Assembly (NCBI GenBank): GCA_903878115.1
Contig: CAIRGO010000006.1
Coordinates: forward strand, 1-48,188
Length of the DNA: 48,188 nucleotides
Source: Akkermansiaceae bacterium
GTDB lineage: Bacteria; Verrucomicrobiota; Verrucomicrobiia; Verrucomicrobiales; Akkermansiaceae
Direction of reading: 5' to 3'
This document shows positions 8,962-17,030 of this stretch, piece after piece. Numbering within the stretch: position 1 is the first letter of the stretch; every line of letters begins with the position of its first letter. A program made the translations under genes and the position numbers. The notes beneath the pieces are model-generated. The model searched no databases. It saw only the letters and a list, made by a program, of their open reading frames with translations, and was not told the DNA's origin.

Positions 8962-8992
8962 GGTGTTACTGTATAGCAAGTTGCTATTGTGT

Positions 8993-11900
8993 TTACTTCA
9001 CCAATTTCATCATCAAATCTTTACTTTCTAACGTATTTCCTACGGCAACAAGGATTTCTTGGATGGTGCCGTTGCAAGGCGCTGTGACAGTGGTAAACAT
9101 TTTCATTGCTTCCAGAGTGAGCAGGGGATCGCCTTCTTTCACTTTGTGGCCTACGCTTACGGCGATGCTTGCGACCATACCAGGCATAGGCGCGGCGATT
9201 TGGAACGGATCTGCGGGATCGGCTTTGGGGCGAGATGTGCTCGCTTTAACCGCACTCTTATCATCGACTTGCACGTGGCGTGGGTAGCCGTTGAGTTCGA
9301 AAATGGCGGTTCGTTGGCCGGCGGAATCGACCTCGGTAATGTTGTGCAAGCGGATGAATAATGTTTTCCCAGCTTCGAGGCTTAGTGTGACCTCTTCTTT
9401 GTCCTTGAGCCCGTAGAAAAATGCAGGAGTTGGCAGTACCGAAAGATCACTAAAATTTTTGCGGGATTTGACAAAATCTTTGTAAACTTGGGGATACATC
9501 AGATACGAGTAAAGATCATCATCCGAGGCCGCTTTGTGTCCTGTGATTTTAGTGACTTCAGTGCGCGTTTTATCGAGATCTATTTTTTCTGCACGTTCAC
9601 CAGGGCGATTGGTGAATGGCTTTTTGTTGCCGAGAATAATTTTTTGAATGTCCTTCGGCCAGCCGCCCATCGGTTGTCCAAGCCCGCCCTGAAGCATGTC
9701 GATTACGCTTTCGGGGAAGTTAGTTCCAGCGGGGATACTTTGCAAATAACTATAAGCATCGCCCGGTTTGACGCCGCGAGAAATCAGGAACATGCACATG
9801 TCGCCAACGACTTTTGATGAGGGTGTGACCTTGACGATGTCGCCAAACAAAAGGTTTACCTCCGCGTACATGCGCGCGATCTCTGACCAACGATGGCCGA
9901 TGCCCATGCTCTCTGCTTGTTCCTTGAGGTTGGTGTATTGACCACCGGGCATTTCGTGGAGATAGACTTCCGCAGTGCCATGTGGTTCGGCGGTATCAAA
10001 GGGCTTGTAGTAGCTCCGCACATGAGCCCAATAGTCGCTAAATTCATTGAGGGCCTCAAGATCTAACTGGGTATCACGCGGGCTATTTTGTAAGGCCGCC
10101 ACTACGGAATTAAGGTTCGGTTGTGATGTGCAACCACTCATCGAGGCGAGTGCTGCATCGCAGATGTCCACGCCTGCTTCGGCGGCCATCAGGATCGAAC
10201 TAGCATTGATGCCTGACGTATCGTGCGTGTGAAAATGGATCGGCAGGCTGATTTCTTCTTTGAGCGCCTTGACGAGTTTTTTGGCAGCTAGCGGACGACA
10301 TAGTCCAGCCATGTCTTTTATGCACAGCATGTGCGCACCCATTTTTTCTAACTCTTTTGCTAGCGTTACGTAGTACTTGAGGTCGTATTTGTCGCGTTTG
10401 GGATCGAGGATGTTTCCTGTATAGCAAATCGTGCCTTCGCACAGCGACGATGTTTCCTCGCGCACCGCAGCCATCGCTTCCGTGAGATTTGGCAGGTAGT
10501 TGAGACTATCGAAAATGCGGAAAATATCCATGCCATTTTCGGCGGAATGATTGATGAATCCACGAACTACGTTATCGGGGTAGTTGGTATAGCCTACGGC
10601 ATTGGAGCCGCGGAAAAGCATCTGGAATAAAATGTTAGGGATGTGTTCACGGAGTGAGCGCAGCCGTTCCCAGGGGCATTCTTTGAGGAAGCGCATCGCG
10701 GTATCGAAGGTGGCTCCGCCCCACATTTCTAACGAGAAAAGGTTTGGCGAACGATGTGCTACTGCATCTGCGATGGCCAGCATGTCAAAGCTGCGCACAC
10801 GCGTGGCGAGCAATGATTGATGAGCATCGCGCATCGTGGTATCGGTGAGTAATAGGCGTTTTTGTTTGGTAACCCACTCGGCAAATTTCTCTGGTCCTAG
10901 TTTTGTAAGAAGATGCTTGGTGCCCTCGATTGGAGGAGTTAAGCGATCATAGCGCACAGTGGGCGCGGGTGTAAGAACTTCTGCGGGCAGATAACCTTTT
11001 GCATTGGCATTTCCGTTAACAGTGATGTCGGAGAGGTAGCTGAGCAATTTGGTGGCACGATCTTTTTTCGAGGCGAAGGTGAAAAGCTGTGGGTTGGTAT
11101 CGATGAAACGCGTGGTGGCATTACCGGCACGGAATGTCGGATCCGCTATAACGTTTTCTAAGAAAGGAATATTGGTCTTCACTCCACGAATGCGGAATTC
11201 GCGCAGGGCGCGGTCCATACGGTCGAGTGCAATTTGGTATGTGCGACCGAACACGGTGACCTTTACCAACATCGAATCGTAGTAGGGCGTGATGACGGCA
11301 TTTTGCGTGCCTAATGCACCATCGAGTCGAATGCCAAAACCGCCGGCGCTGCGGTAGGTGAGAATTTTGCCAAAGTCTGGTGTGAAATTACTCTCCGGAT
11401 CTTCCGTGGTGATACGGCATTGAATGGCGAAGCCGGATTTTTCTACTTTGTCCTGCTTGGGTAGTCCCATGACGGGATCGTGCAATTTATGCCCCATGGC
11501 GATTTGAATCTGCGATTGCACAATATCGATGGTGGTAATTTCTTCTGTTACCGTGTGTTCCACCTGAATGCGGGGATTCATTTCGATAAAATACCATTCG
11601 CCAGTTTCCACATCGACGAGGAACTCTACGGTTCCAGCGTGGGTGTAGTTCACCTCACGGGCGATGGCGATAGAGGCGGTGCACAGACCTTGAATGATCT
11701 GTGGATCAATACCATAGCTGGGAGCCATCTCGATGACCTTTTGGTGCCGCCGTTGCACTGAGCAATCACGCTCGTGCAAGTGAAGCACAGTGCCATGTTT
11801 ATCCGCGAGAATTTGCACTTCGATGTGTTTAGCACGACCAACGAATTTCTCTAAAAAGACCGCCCCATTCCCGAACGAACGCAGTGCTTCCGTCTGAGCT

Positions 11901-12472
11901 TCTTCTAACAAAGACTGCAAATCTTTTTCTTCACGCACAACCCGCATGCCACGTCCACCACCCCCAAAAGCTGCTTTGATGATTAGGGGAAAGCCGATTT
12001 TCTTTGCTGCTTTCATCGCAAGTTTCGGATCTTCTACTGGCTCTGGCGTGCCTTGCAGCGTAGATACATTGAGCTTTTCTGCCACATGTCGCGCTGCCGT
12101 TTTATCTCCCATGCGGTCGAGAACTTCGGCGTCTGGGCCGATAAAAATGATGCCATTTTTTTCACAAGCACGGGCAAAGTCAGGATTCTCCGAAAGGAAT
12201 CCATAACCAGGATGAATCGCATCCACTCCTTTCTCTACGGCAAGAGCTACGATGCCCTCGACGTCCAGATAGGCACCGAGTGGACCTTTATCTTTGTTGA
12301 GTTGATAGGCCTCATCTGCTTTGAAACGATGGGGACAAAAACGATCCTCAAATGCATATATTGCCACCGTGCGAATTCCTAATTCAGTGGCTGCACGCAT
12401 CACCCGAATGGCGATCTCTGAACGATTGGCTACGAGAAGTTTTTTGATAGGTCGGATAACACTCTTGGGCAT
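8993..12472 (-). CDS. pyc: pyruvate carboxylase, single-chain
   Basis: A full-length 1159-residue enzyme that carboxylates pyruvate to oxaloacetate and refills the TCA cycle. The N-terminal biotin carboxylase domain begins KKLLVANRSEIAIRVMRA. It carries the ATP-grasp glycine loop (FGGGGRGMR), the catalytic ERDCSVQRRHQK and EMNPRIQVEHTVTE motifs. The central carboxyltransferase domain starts near residue 545, with TTMRDAHQSLLATR and the metal site HFHTHDT. The C-terminal biotinyl domain has the biotin Lys in LEAMKMF (about residue 1123). Length and domain order match single-chain PC rather than split oxaloacetate decarboxylase subunits. It is the last gene of a minus-strand cluster with HPr and nadB. 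No Shine-Dalgarno sequence precedes the ATG. Confidence 0.97.
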   Translation of the reverse strand: MPKSVIRPIKKLLVANRSEIAIRVMRAATELGIRTVAIYAFEDRFCPHRFKADEAYQLNKDKGPLGAYLDVEGIVALAVEKGVDAIHPGYGFLSENPDFARACEKNGIIFIGPDAEVLDRMGDKTAARHVAEKLNVSTLQGTPEPVEDPKLAMKAAKKIGFPLIIKAAFGGGGRGMRVVREEKDLQSLLEEAQTEALRSFGNGAVFLEKFVGRAKHIEVQILADKHGTVLHLHERDCSVQRRHQKVIEMAPSYGIDPQIIQGLCTASIAIAREVNYTHAGTVEFLVDVETGEWYFIEMNPRIQVEHTVTEEITTIDIVQSQIQIAMGHKLHDPVMGLPKQDKVEKSGFAIQCRITTEDPESNFTPDFGKILTYRSAGGFGIRLDGALGTQNAVITPYYDSMLVKVTVFGRTYQIALDRMDRALREFRIRGVKTNIPFLENVIADPTFRAGNATTRFIDTNPQLFTFASKKDRATKLLSYLSDITVNGNANAKGYLPAEVLTPAPTVRYDRLTPPIEGTKHLLTKLGPEKFAEWVTKQKRLLLTDTTMRDAHQSLLATRVRSFDMLAIADAVAHRSPNLFSLEMWGGATFDTAMRFLKECPWERLRSLREHIPNILFQMLFRGSNAVGYTNYPDNVVRGFINHSAENGMDIFRIFDSLNYLPNLTEAMAAVREETSSLCEGTICYTGNILDPKRDKYDLKYYVTLAKELEKMGAHMLCIKDMAGLCRPLAAKKLVKALKEEISLPIHFHTHDTSGINASSILMAAEAGVDICDAALASMSGCTSQPNLNSVVAALQNSPRDTQLDLEALNEFSDYWAHVRSYYKPFDTAEPHGTAEVYLHEMPGGQYTNLKEQAESMGIGHRWSEIARMYAEVNLLFGDIVKVTPSSKVVGDMCMFLISRGVKPGDAYSYLQSIPAGTNFPESVIDMLQGGLGQPMGGWPKDIQKIILGNKKPFTNRPGERAEKIDLDKTRTEVTKITGHKAASDDDLYSYLMYPQVYKDFVKSRKNFSDLSVLPTPAFFYGLKDKEEVTLSLEAGKTLFIRLHNITEVDSAGQRTAIFELNGYPRHVQVDDKSAVKASTSRPKADPADPFQIAAPMPGMVASIAVSVGHKVKEGDPLLTLEAMKMFTTVTAPCNGTIQEILVAVGNTLESKDLMMKLVK

Positions 12473-12543
12473 GGCGACGCATGCTAAGTGAGGAATGCCA
12501 CTTTGGTAAATGGCGAAATGCAGAATCTATTAAAAATTCGTTA

Positions 12544-12675
12544 TTATTTCTTCTCCTCGACCTTGTCTGTGCGGGAGAATTCGGTCGTGCGACTCATGTG
12601 CCAAATTCCACAAGCGGTGGCGATGACACTGAATAGGATCAACAGTCCGATCGCGACTAAGATATTTGATTTCAT
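12544..12675 (-). CDS. 43-residue single-pass membrane peptide between nadB and pyc
   Basis: An intact frame starts at ATG 12675, 18 nt after the nadB stop, and ends TAA at 12544-12546 with a second TAA just before 12541. The peptide opens MKSNILVAIGLLILFSVIAT, a clear membrane segment (about residues 4-22). A Cys at residue 22 and a short charged tail ending KVEEKK follow. The spacing, membrane profile and double stop favour a real gene, short enough to be missed by usual length cut-offs. A Cys after ATA is not a convincing lipobox. The function is unknown; it is cotranscribed with NAD and pyruvate enzymes by position only. Confidence 0.65.
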   Translation of the reverse strand: MKSNILVAIGLLILFSVIATACGIWHMSRTTEFSRTDKVEEKK

Positions 12676-12693
12676 AAGAGTGAAAATAGATTG

Positions 12694-14307
12694 TTAGAAC
12701 TTTCGCGTGCGAGTATCGATGGCGTGGGTTGCTTTTGTATTTGGATGATCCGTCGTGTAGTGTAAACCGCGAGATTCTTTGCGTTTCACTGCGCAATCGA
12801 CAATTAATGATGCCACTGAGACAAGATTGCGCAATTCGAGAATATCAGCATTGACGCGGTGTCCCCAGTAAAATTCACGCACTTCTTTTTTCAAATTTCG
12901 TAGTCGTGTCGCAGCACGGCGTAGGCGATTGTCGGTACGGACGATGGAAACATAGTCCCACATCAAGCGGCGGATTTCGTCCCAATTATGATAAATGACT
13001 ACCAATTCATCAGGCGCAGCGGTGTCGCCATGCTCCCATGCGGGGATGTCCATCAGTTCTACCGATTCTCGATTCGGGTGCAGATGAGCCAGCATTTCAT
13101 CGAGTGCACGACGAGCGGTGACATTTCCTTCTAACAAAGAATTCGATGCGAGGCGGTTGGCTCCGTGCAATCCAGTGCAGGCGACTTCCCCGATCGCGTA
13201 GAGCCCACGCAGAGTGGTTTTGCCATTGATATCCGTGACAACGCCACCGCATTGGTAATGGGCGGCGGGAACCACGGGAATCGGCTGCTTTTCACAATCC
13301 AGTCCAAAGCGCAACAAAGTATCGTAAATAAAAGGAAAACGCTCTTTCATGAAGCCAGTTGGCTTATGGCGAACATCAAGATAGACACAAGGTGCCCCAG
13401 TACGTTTGATCTCATGGTCAATGGCACGCGCTACGATGTCTCTGGGGGCGAGTGAACCACGAGGGTCATGTTTTTTTGTGAAATCTTCGCCTTTTTGATT
13501 GATCAAAATCGCTCCTTCACCGCGCACTGCTTCTGAAACAAGAAACGAGCGAGCCTCGGCTCCGCTTGCGGCAGGGTTATAAAAACAAGTGGGATGAAAT
13601 TGGATAAATTCCATGTTAGCAATCGTTGCTCCCGCGCGCCATGCCATCGCTACGCCATCGCCCGTAGCGGAGTCAGGATTGGTGGTGTAAAGATAGACTT
13701 TGCCGCAGCCGCCAGTGGCTAAAATGACGCGATCTGAGCGAAAAATTTCCACTTCTCCCGTGTCGCGATTCAAAGCATAGGCACCGAGCACGCGGTCATC
13801 TGCGACCATACCGAGTTTTCCTGTCGTAATAAGATCAATGGCAAAATGATTTTCTAACAGAATGAGATTTTCCGTGATCCGCGCCTGAGCAACTAAGGCT
13901 TCCGCAATTTCTCTTCCCGTGGTATCGCGAGCATGGAGAATTCTGCGCTTCGAGTGACCACCTTCTTTTCCTAATGAAAAATGTCCATTTTTCTTATCGA
14001 AATCAACGCCATAGTGGATGAGGTCATCGATCGTATTCGCGCCCTCACTCACGATGGTGCGAACTACGGCTTCGTTGCAAAGGCCGGCCCCGGCATCGAG
14101 GGTGTCGGCGATGTGGAGCTCTACGCTGTCGCCTTCATCGCGCATTGATTCCGCGAGAACAGAGGCGATACCTCCCTGGGCCCATGCGGTATTAGAATCA
14201 AGTAATGAACCTTTTGTTAGACAAATGACCTTGCCGTGTTTTGCTGCACGAATCGCTAAGGAAAGACCGGCGATACCAGAGCCGATGATGAGAAAGTCAG
14301 CAGTCAC
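12694..14307 (-). CDS. nadB: L-aspartate oxidase
   Basis: A 537-residue flavoenzyme that oxidises L-aspartate to iminoaspartate, which quinolinate synthase NadA then uses in de novo NAD synthesis. The FAD Rossmann motif is GSGIAGLS (residues 8-15). Family blocks follow: NTAWAQGGIA (about 39-48), MEFIQFHPT (about 230-238), SEAVRGEGA, HYQCGGV and GANRLASNSLLEG. The last 100 residues form the helical C-terminal domain shared with succinate dehydrogenase flavoproteins. The start codon is GTG at 14307; the Rossmann strand begins four codons later, so little room is left for alternatives. The HPr gene ends 21 nt upstream. No nadA is in the window. Confidence 0.96.
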   Translation of the reverse strand: MTADFLIIGSGIAGLSLAIRAAKHGKVICLTKGSLLDSNTAWAQGGIASVLAESMRDEGDSVELHIADTLDAGAGLCNEAVVRTIVSEGANTIDDLIHYGVDFDKKNGHFSLGKEGGHSKRRILHARDTTGREIAEALVAQARITENLILLENHFAIDLITTGKLGMVADDRVLGAYALNRDTGEVEIFRSDRVILATGGCGKVYLYTTNPDSATGDGVAMAWRAGATIANMEFIQFHPTCFYNPAASGAEARSFLVSEAVRGEGAILINQKGEDFTKKHDPRGSLAPRDIVARAIDHEIKRTGAPCVYLDVRHKPTGFMKERFPFIYDTLLRFGLDCEKQPIPVVPAAHYQCGGVVTDINGKTTLRGLYAIGEVACTGLHGANRLASNSLLEGNVTARRALDEMLAHLHPNRESVELMDIPAWEHGDTAAPDELVVIYHNWDEIRRLMWDYVSIVRTDNRLRRAATRLRNLKKEVREFYWGHRVNADILELRNLVSVASLIVDCAVKRKESRGLHYTTDHPNTKATHAIDTRTRKF

Positions 14308-14328
14308 AGTGCATACGAATGAGAACGA

Positions 14329-14598
14329 TCAATCCTCTTCAAACTTACGTTCGATAAGATCAACAATGGAGGCCATAGCAGCTTCTTCGTCAGAGCCATC
14401 TACCGATACAGTGATCACAGAGCCATAACCAGCAGCGAGCATCATCAGACCCATGATGCTTTTTCCTTCGACTTCCTCACCATCTTTCTCCACTCGGATG
14501 TCGCATGTGAAGCGATTGGCGGTTTTGACAAATTGCGCCGCAGGGCGAGCGTGAATGCCAAGTTTATTTTTGATCGTGAGTTCTCGAGTGATGGCCAT
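14329..14598 (-). CDS. HPr-family phosphocarrier protein
   Basis: An 89-residue protein covering the whole HPr fold. The phosphorylatable His lies in LGIHARPAAQF (about residue 15), and the regulatory Ser region is GKSIMGLMMLAA (about residue 46), as in HPr proteins controlled by HPr kinase. HPr passes phosphate from enzyme I to sugar or regulatory acceptors. I chose ATG 14598; an upstream in-frame start adds a 19-residue hydrophobic tail foreign to the family. No enzyme I or EII gene is nearby, so a regulatory role (PTS-Ntr or HprK-type) is as likely as sugar uptake. It heads the minus-strand cluster with nadB. Confidence 0.9.
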   Translation of the reverse strand: MAITRELTIKNKLGIHARPAAQFVKTANRFTCDIRVEKDGEEVEGKSIMGLMMLAAGYGSVITVSVDGSDEEAAMASIVDLIERKFEED

Positions 14599-14610
14599 GT
14601 GCTTGGGCGG

Positions 14611-14639
14611 ATTAAAAACAAATATCATTGAGATGGAAA
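14611..14639 (-). promoter_or_regulatory. predicted promoter of the HPr-nadB-pyc cluster
   Basis: On the minus strand TTTCCA (14634-14639), a 17-nt spacer and TTTAAT (14611-14616) end 12 nt before the HPr ATG at 14598. The boxes match only moderately, but spacing and position resemble the other promoters in this window. Confidence 0.4.
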
Positions 14640-14752
14640 GCGAAATTTTCATCATCTTGGTAGCTCAGCGCTTTTGATCAATTTTACTAGCAGAGAGTCT
14701 TCATTTCTTTTAAATATGAATGACTAGGACAGTCCATTATTTCCTAATAATC

Positions 14753-14784
14753 TTGACAAACGCCGCAAGCCTGTCACGTATTGC
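14753..14784 (+). promoter_or_regulatory. possible promoter of the beta-propeller gene
   Basis: A perfect -35 TTGACA is at 14753-14758. The best -10-like box is TATTGC at 14779-14784, giving an overlong 20-nt spacer; at 17-18 nt the hexamers are poor. The ATG follows 7 nt later at 14792. Confidence 0.35.
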
Positions 14785-14791
14785 TGTGACT

Positions 14792-15793
14792 ATGAAATTA
14801 CCATTGATTGGATTATTGAGTATGAGTTTGTTTGCAAGCGCGCATCCAGAGGCTGGCACAGAGCCAGGGAAAGACATGAACCAACCGGTCATGACCGGTA
14901 ACGGATTGTGGCGTTTTGAAACTGTCCCAGGTTGGGGTGCTTTGCCTGATGGCAAAGATCTTGGACCTACTCACGGCAGTGTGCTTTCAGGGGCTGATGG
15001 CAGAATTTATTTTAGTTCTGATTCACCGTTGTCGATCATTGTCTATGAGGCCGATGGCAAATTTGTAAAAACCATCGCCCCTGAGTGCTCTGGTTTCCAT
15101 GCGCTTTGCTTACGCACAGAAAATGGCAAAGAAGTCATCTACGGCGCGCAGTTGGCCAAAGGTCGTGTTTGCAAAATCGATACAGATGGCAAACTTTTGT
15201 TAGAAATTCCGAACGCTTCCACAGGCGAAGTGAAAGGTGGTTGGAAAGGTCTTACTGCCGTCACCAGTGCTCCCGATGGTTCGATCTTCGCGGCCACTGG
15301 TTACGGTGCGCAATTCATTCATAAATTCGATGCCACTGGCAAATGGATCACCACTTTTGGTGGCCCTGGAAAAGGTGACGGTCAATTCAATACCTGCCAT
15401 GGACTAGCGATTGATACTCGTTTTGGTGATCCACGTTTGTTGGTCGCCGATCGCGCCAATCGTCGTTTGGTGCACATGGATTTGGATGGAAAATTCATCG
15501 GCGTTCATGCGAAAGGCTTGCGCATGCCGTGCATGATGGACATTCAAGGTGACTTCTGTGCGGTGGCTGAGCTTGAAGCTCGGGTGACGATTCTCGATAA
15601 AGACGGTAACCCTGTTGCCTTCGTTGGTGATAATCCAAACAAAGCTCAGTGGGCCAAATTTCCTACGCCTAAAAAAGATTGGAAACCAGGTATTTTCACT
15701 GCTCCTCATGGATTATGCTTTGATAAAACCGGCAATCTTTATGTGCAAGACTGGAATGTTTCTGGTCGTGTCACGAAGTTGGTGAAACAATAA
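14792..15793 (+). CDS. secreted NHL-like beta-propeller protein
   Basis: A 333-residue exported protein with signal peptide MKLPLIGLLSMSLFASAHPE (cleavage after about residue 17). The body is made of repeated short strands with the rhythm DGxIYFSSDSP, DGKFVKTI, DGKLLLEI, DGSIFAATGYG, GKWITTFGGPGKGDGQFNTCHG, LLVADRANRRLVHMDLDGKF and KTGNLYVQDWN. This is typical of six-bladed NHL or SMP-30-like propellers. The GKGDGQFNxPHG-type blade signature has Cys in place of the usual Pro. Such proteins bind ligands or act as lyases or lactonases; the function here is unknown. It stands alone with its own terminator. I chose the ATG at 14792 because it opens the signal peptide. Confidence 0.8.
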   Translation: MKLPLIGLLSMSLFASAHPEAGTEPGKDMNQPVMTGNGLWRFETVPGWGALPDGKDLGPTHGSVLSGADGRIYFSSDSPLSIIVYEADGKFVKTIAPECSGFHALCLRTENGKEVIYGAQLAKGRVCKIDTDGKLLLEIPNASTGEVKGGWKGLTAVTSAPDGSIFAATGYGAQFIHKFDATGKWITTFGGPGKGDGQFNTCHGLAIDTRFGDPRLLVADRANRRLVHMDLDGKFIGVHAKGLRMPCMMDIQGDFCAVAELEARVTILDKDGNPVAFVGDNPNKAQWAKFPTPKKDWKPGIFTAPHGLCFDKTGNLYVQDWNVSGRVTKLVKQ

Positions 15794-15817
15794 TCTGCGT
15801 ATTTTTTCTCGCAAATT

Positions 15818-15849
15818 AGGCACTTCCCTGCATGGGTAGTGCCTTTTTT
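15818..15849 (+). terminator. intrinsic terminator of the beta-propeller gene
   Basis: AGGCACT (15818-15824) pairs with AGTGCCT (15838-15844); inside, CCC pairs with GGG across one T-T mismatch around a small loop. Six T follow at 15844-15849. It lies 25 nt after the stop codon. Confidence 0.88.
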
Positions 15850-15902
15850 GTTTGTTCTTAGTTGTCTTTGCTTGGTATCCAGTTATGATGCGCGCAGTTG
15901 CA

Positions 15903-16301
15903 ATGAACGTATTTGGGATAGGGATTGATGTGGTTGAGGTAGGACGAATCGCATCATCGATTGGTGAATTCGGCGATCGTTTTGTCAGCAAGATATTTAC
16001 CGCATCCGAGCGTCAGTACTGCGAACAACGGGCGCGTCCCGAATTGCACTTCGCCGCTCGTTTTGCAGCGAAAGAAGCAGTAGCAAAAGCGCTAGGAACT
16101 GGTATTGGTAAAGAACTGGGTTGGCTCGATATGGAGATCATTCGCGGGGAAAATGGTGAACCATCATTGCTTATGACTGGGGCAGGGAAAGAATTCTGCG
16201 AACGACATCAGATCACAGAAATCAAAATCAGCCTGACCCATGCGAAAGAATACGCCGCAGCAAATGCGGTGGCCTTAGTCTCGACGAAGAATATCGCCTA
16301 G
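15903..16301 (+). CDS. acpS: holo-[acyl-carrier-protein] synthase
   Basis: A 132-residue 4'-phosphopantetheinyl transferase that moves the CoA arm onto apo-ACP for fatty acid synthesis. The N-terminal Mg-binding motif is GIGIDVVEVGRI (residues about 5-16) with the key Asp. The second motif is FAARFAAKEAVAKALGTG (about 50-67) with the Glu and Lys of the active site. The C-terminal ISLTHAKEYAAA block completes the fold. Length fits the family. I chose ATG 15903; two upstream ATGs at 15885-15890 would add only six or so residues. It lies just after the propeller gene's terminator and before the zinc-ribbon/TPM pair. Confidence 0.94.
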   Translation: MNVFGIGIDVVEVGRIASSIGEFGDRFVSKIFTASERQYCEQRARPELHFAARFAAKEAVAKALGTGIGKELGWLDMEIIRGENGEPSLLMTGAGKEFCERHQITEIKISLTHAKEYAAANAVALVSTKNIA

Positions 16302-16330
16302 CAGAATCGTAAAATTTCCTCATTATTTTT

Positions 16331-16360
16331 TTGACCAATCGAAGCATTTTTCTCTATCAT
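16331..16360 (+). promoter_or_regulatory. predicted promoter of the zinc-ribbon/TPM operon
   Basis: TTGACC (16331-16336), 18-nt spacer, TATCAT (16355-16360), five of six bases matching TATAAT. The -10 box covers a candidate ATG at 16359, so translation should start at the next in-frame ATG, 16371, only 10 nt after the box. Confidence 0.6.
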
Positions 16361-16370
16361 GCGTTTCGTA

Positions 16371-17030
16371 ATGAAATGTCCTAGATGCGTGCAAAAAATT
16401 CACCGAGGAGCGGAATCATGCCCGCTCTGTGGATTTTGCTTAAGCATCTGCGATGAGGAGTTTGGCAGCGATGAAGTATCGGTGAAAATGCTAACCGACG
16501 CCGCTGGTTTGCTACGTAACAAAGAGCGTGGTAAGGTGCAAGATGCCATCAATCATTTCTGTCAGCGTTTCCCTCAGTTATTTTTTGCGGTCTATACTGG
16601 CGGCTTTCGTGAATCGGCTAAGTTGCGTCAATTTGGATTTTGGTTGCTCAATCATGGTGCATTTGAAGACGTCCCACTTGAGCGTCCCAACGCCGCAGGA
16701 ATCATTCTGGTGATGGATGTAGAAGGTAAAGCAGCGGGACTAACTTATGGATATTTGTTAGATCCATATTTGGATGAGGAAGATACCTTTACGTGCCTCA
16801 GCAAAGCTCATCCTTATTGGATCGAGCGTCGATCCGCTGAGGGAATCATCGTGGTGTTGCGCACGATGGAAAAGCTATTGATCCGTAAAAGTCGTCATGC
16901 GAAAAGCGATCCAGAACGTTATGAGAGAAAAGTTTCCCCGCCACCACAAGTAGGTGATTTGGTAAAACGCATCCGTTCTGGTCATTCACTAGGACGAGTG
17001 AAAGAGGATGAGAAGGAGGTAGAACGATGA
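16371..17030 (+). CDS. zinc-ribbon protein with TPM-like domain
   Basis: A 219-residue soluble protein. The N-terminus is a four-cysteine zinc ribbon: CPRC near residues 3-6 and CPLC near 17-20, with a further Cys pair just after. The remainder (about residues 40-160) resembles the TPM/DUF477 fold, with a PQLFFAVYTGGF strand, an FGFWLLNHGAFE segment and the GIILVMDVEGKAAGLTYGYLLDP block. There is no membrane segment. I chose ATG 16371 because the only earlier ATG, at 16359, lies inside the predicted -10 box. The next gene overlaps the stop (ATGA). The TPM call is by pattern only, so treat it as tentative; the biological role is unknown. Confidence 0.62.
   Translation: MKCPRCVQKIHRGAESCPLCGFCLSICDEEFGSDEVSVKMLTDAAGLLRNKERGKVQDAINHFCQRFPQLFFAVYTGGFRESAKLRQFGFWLLNHGAFEDVPLERPNAAGIILVMDVEGKAAGLTYGYLLDPYLDEEDTFTCLSKAHPYWIERRSAEGIIVVLRTMEKLLIRKSRHAKSDPERYERKVSPPPQVGDLVKRIRSGHSLGRVKEDEKEVER
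17013..17020 (+). promoter_or_regulatory. perfect Shine-Dalgarno sequence, rare in this window
   Basis: AAGGAGGT ends 6 nt before the ATG at 17027 and lies inside the 3' end of the upstream gene. It fixes the start of the downstream gene and supports translational coupling at the ATGA overlap. Nearly every other gene here has no such site. Confidence 0.85.

Noticed and set aside
8973-8987. Small inverted repeat ATAGCAA-G-TTGCTAT between the dynamin-like and pyc genes
   Set aside because: The loop would be too tight and there is no T-run on either strand, so it is not a convincing terminator.
12530-12796. 88-codon minus-strand frame across the nadB end and the small peptide gene
   Set aside because: It overlaps the nadB C-terminus in another frame and its translation is basic and featureless; the 43-codon frame at 12544-12675 is the better reading.
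14884-14899. Perfect 16-bp palindrome ACCGGTCATGACCGGT in the start of the beta-propeller gene
   Set aside because: About one palindrome of this size is expected by chance in a window this long, and it lies inside a well-formed coding region about 90 nt into the gene; no second copy was seen.
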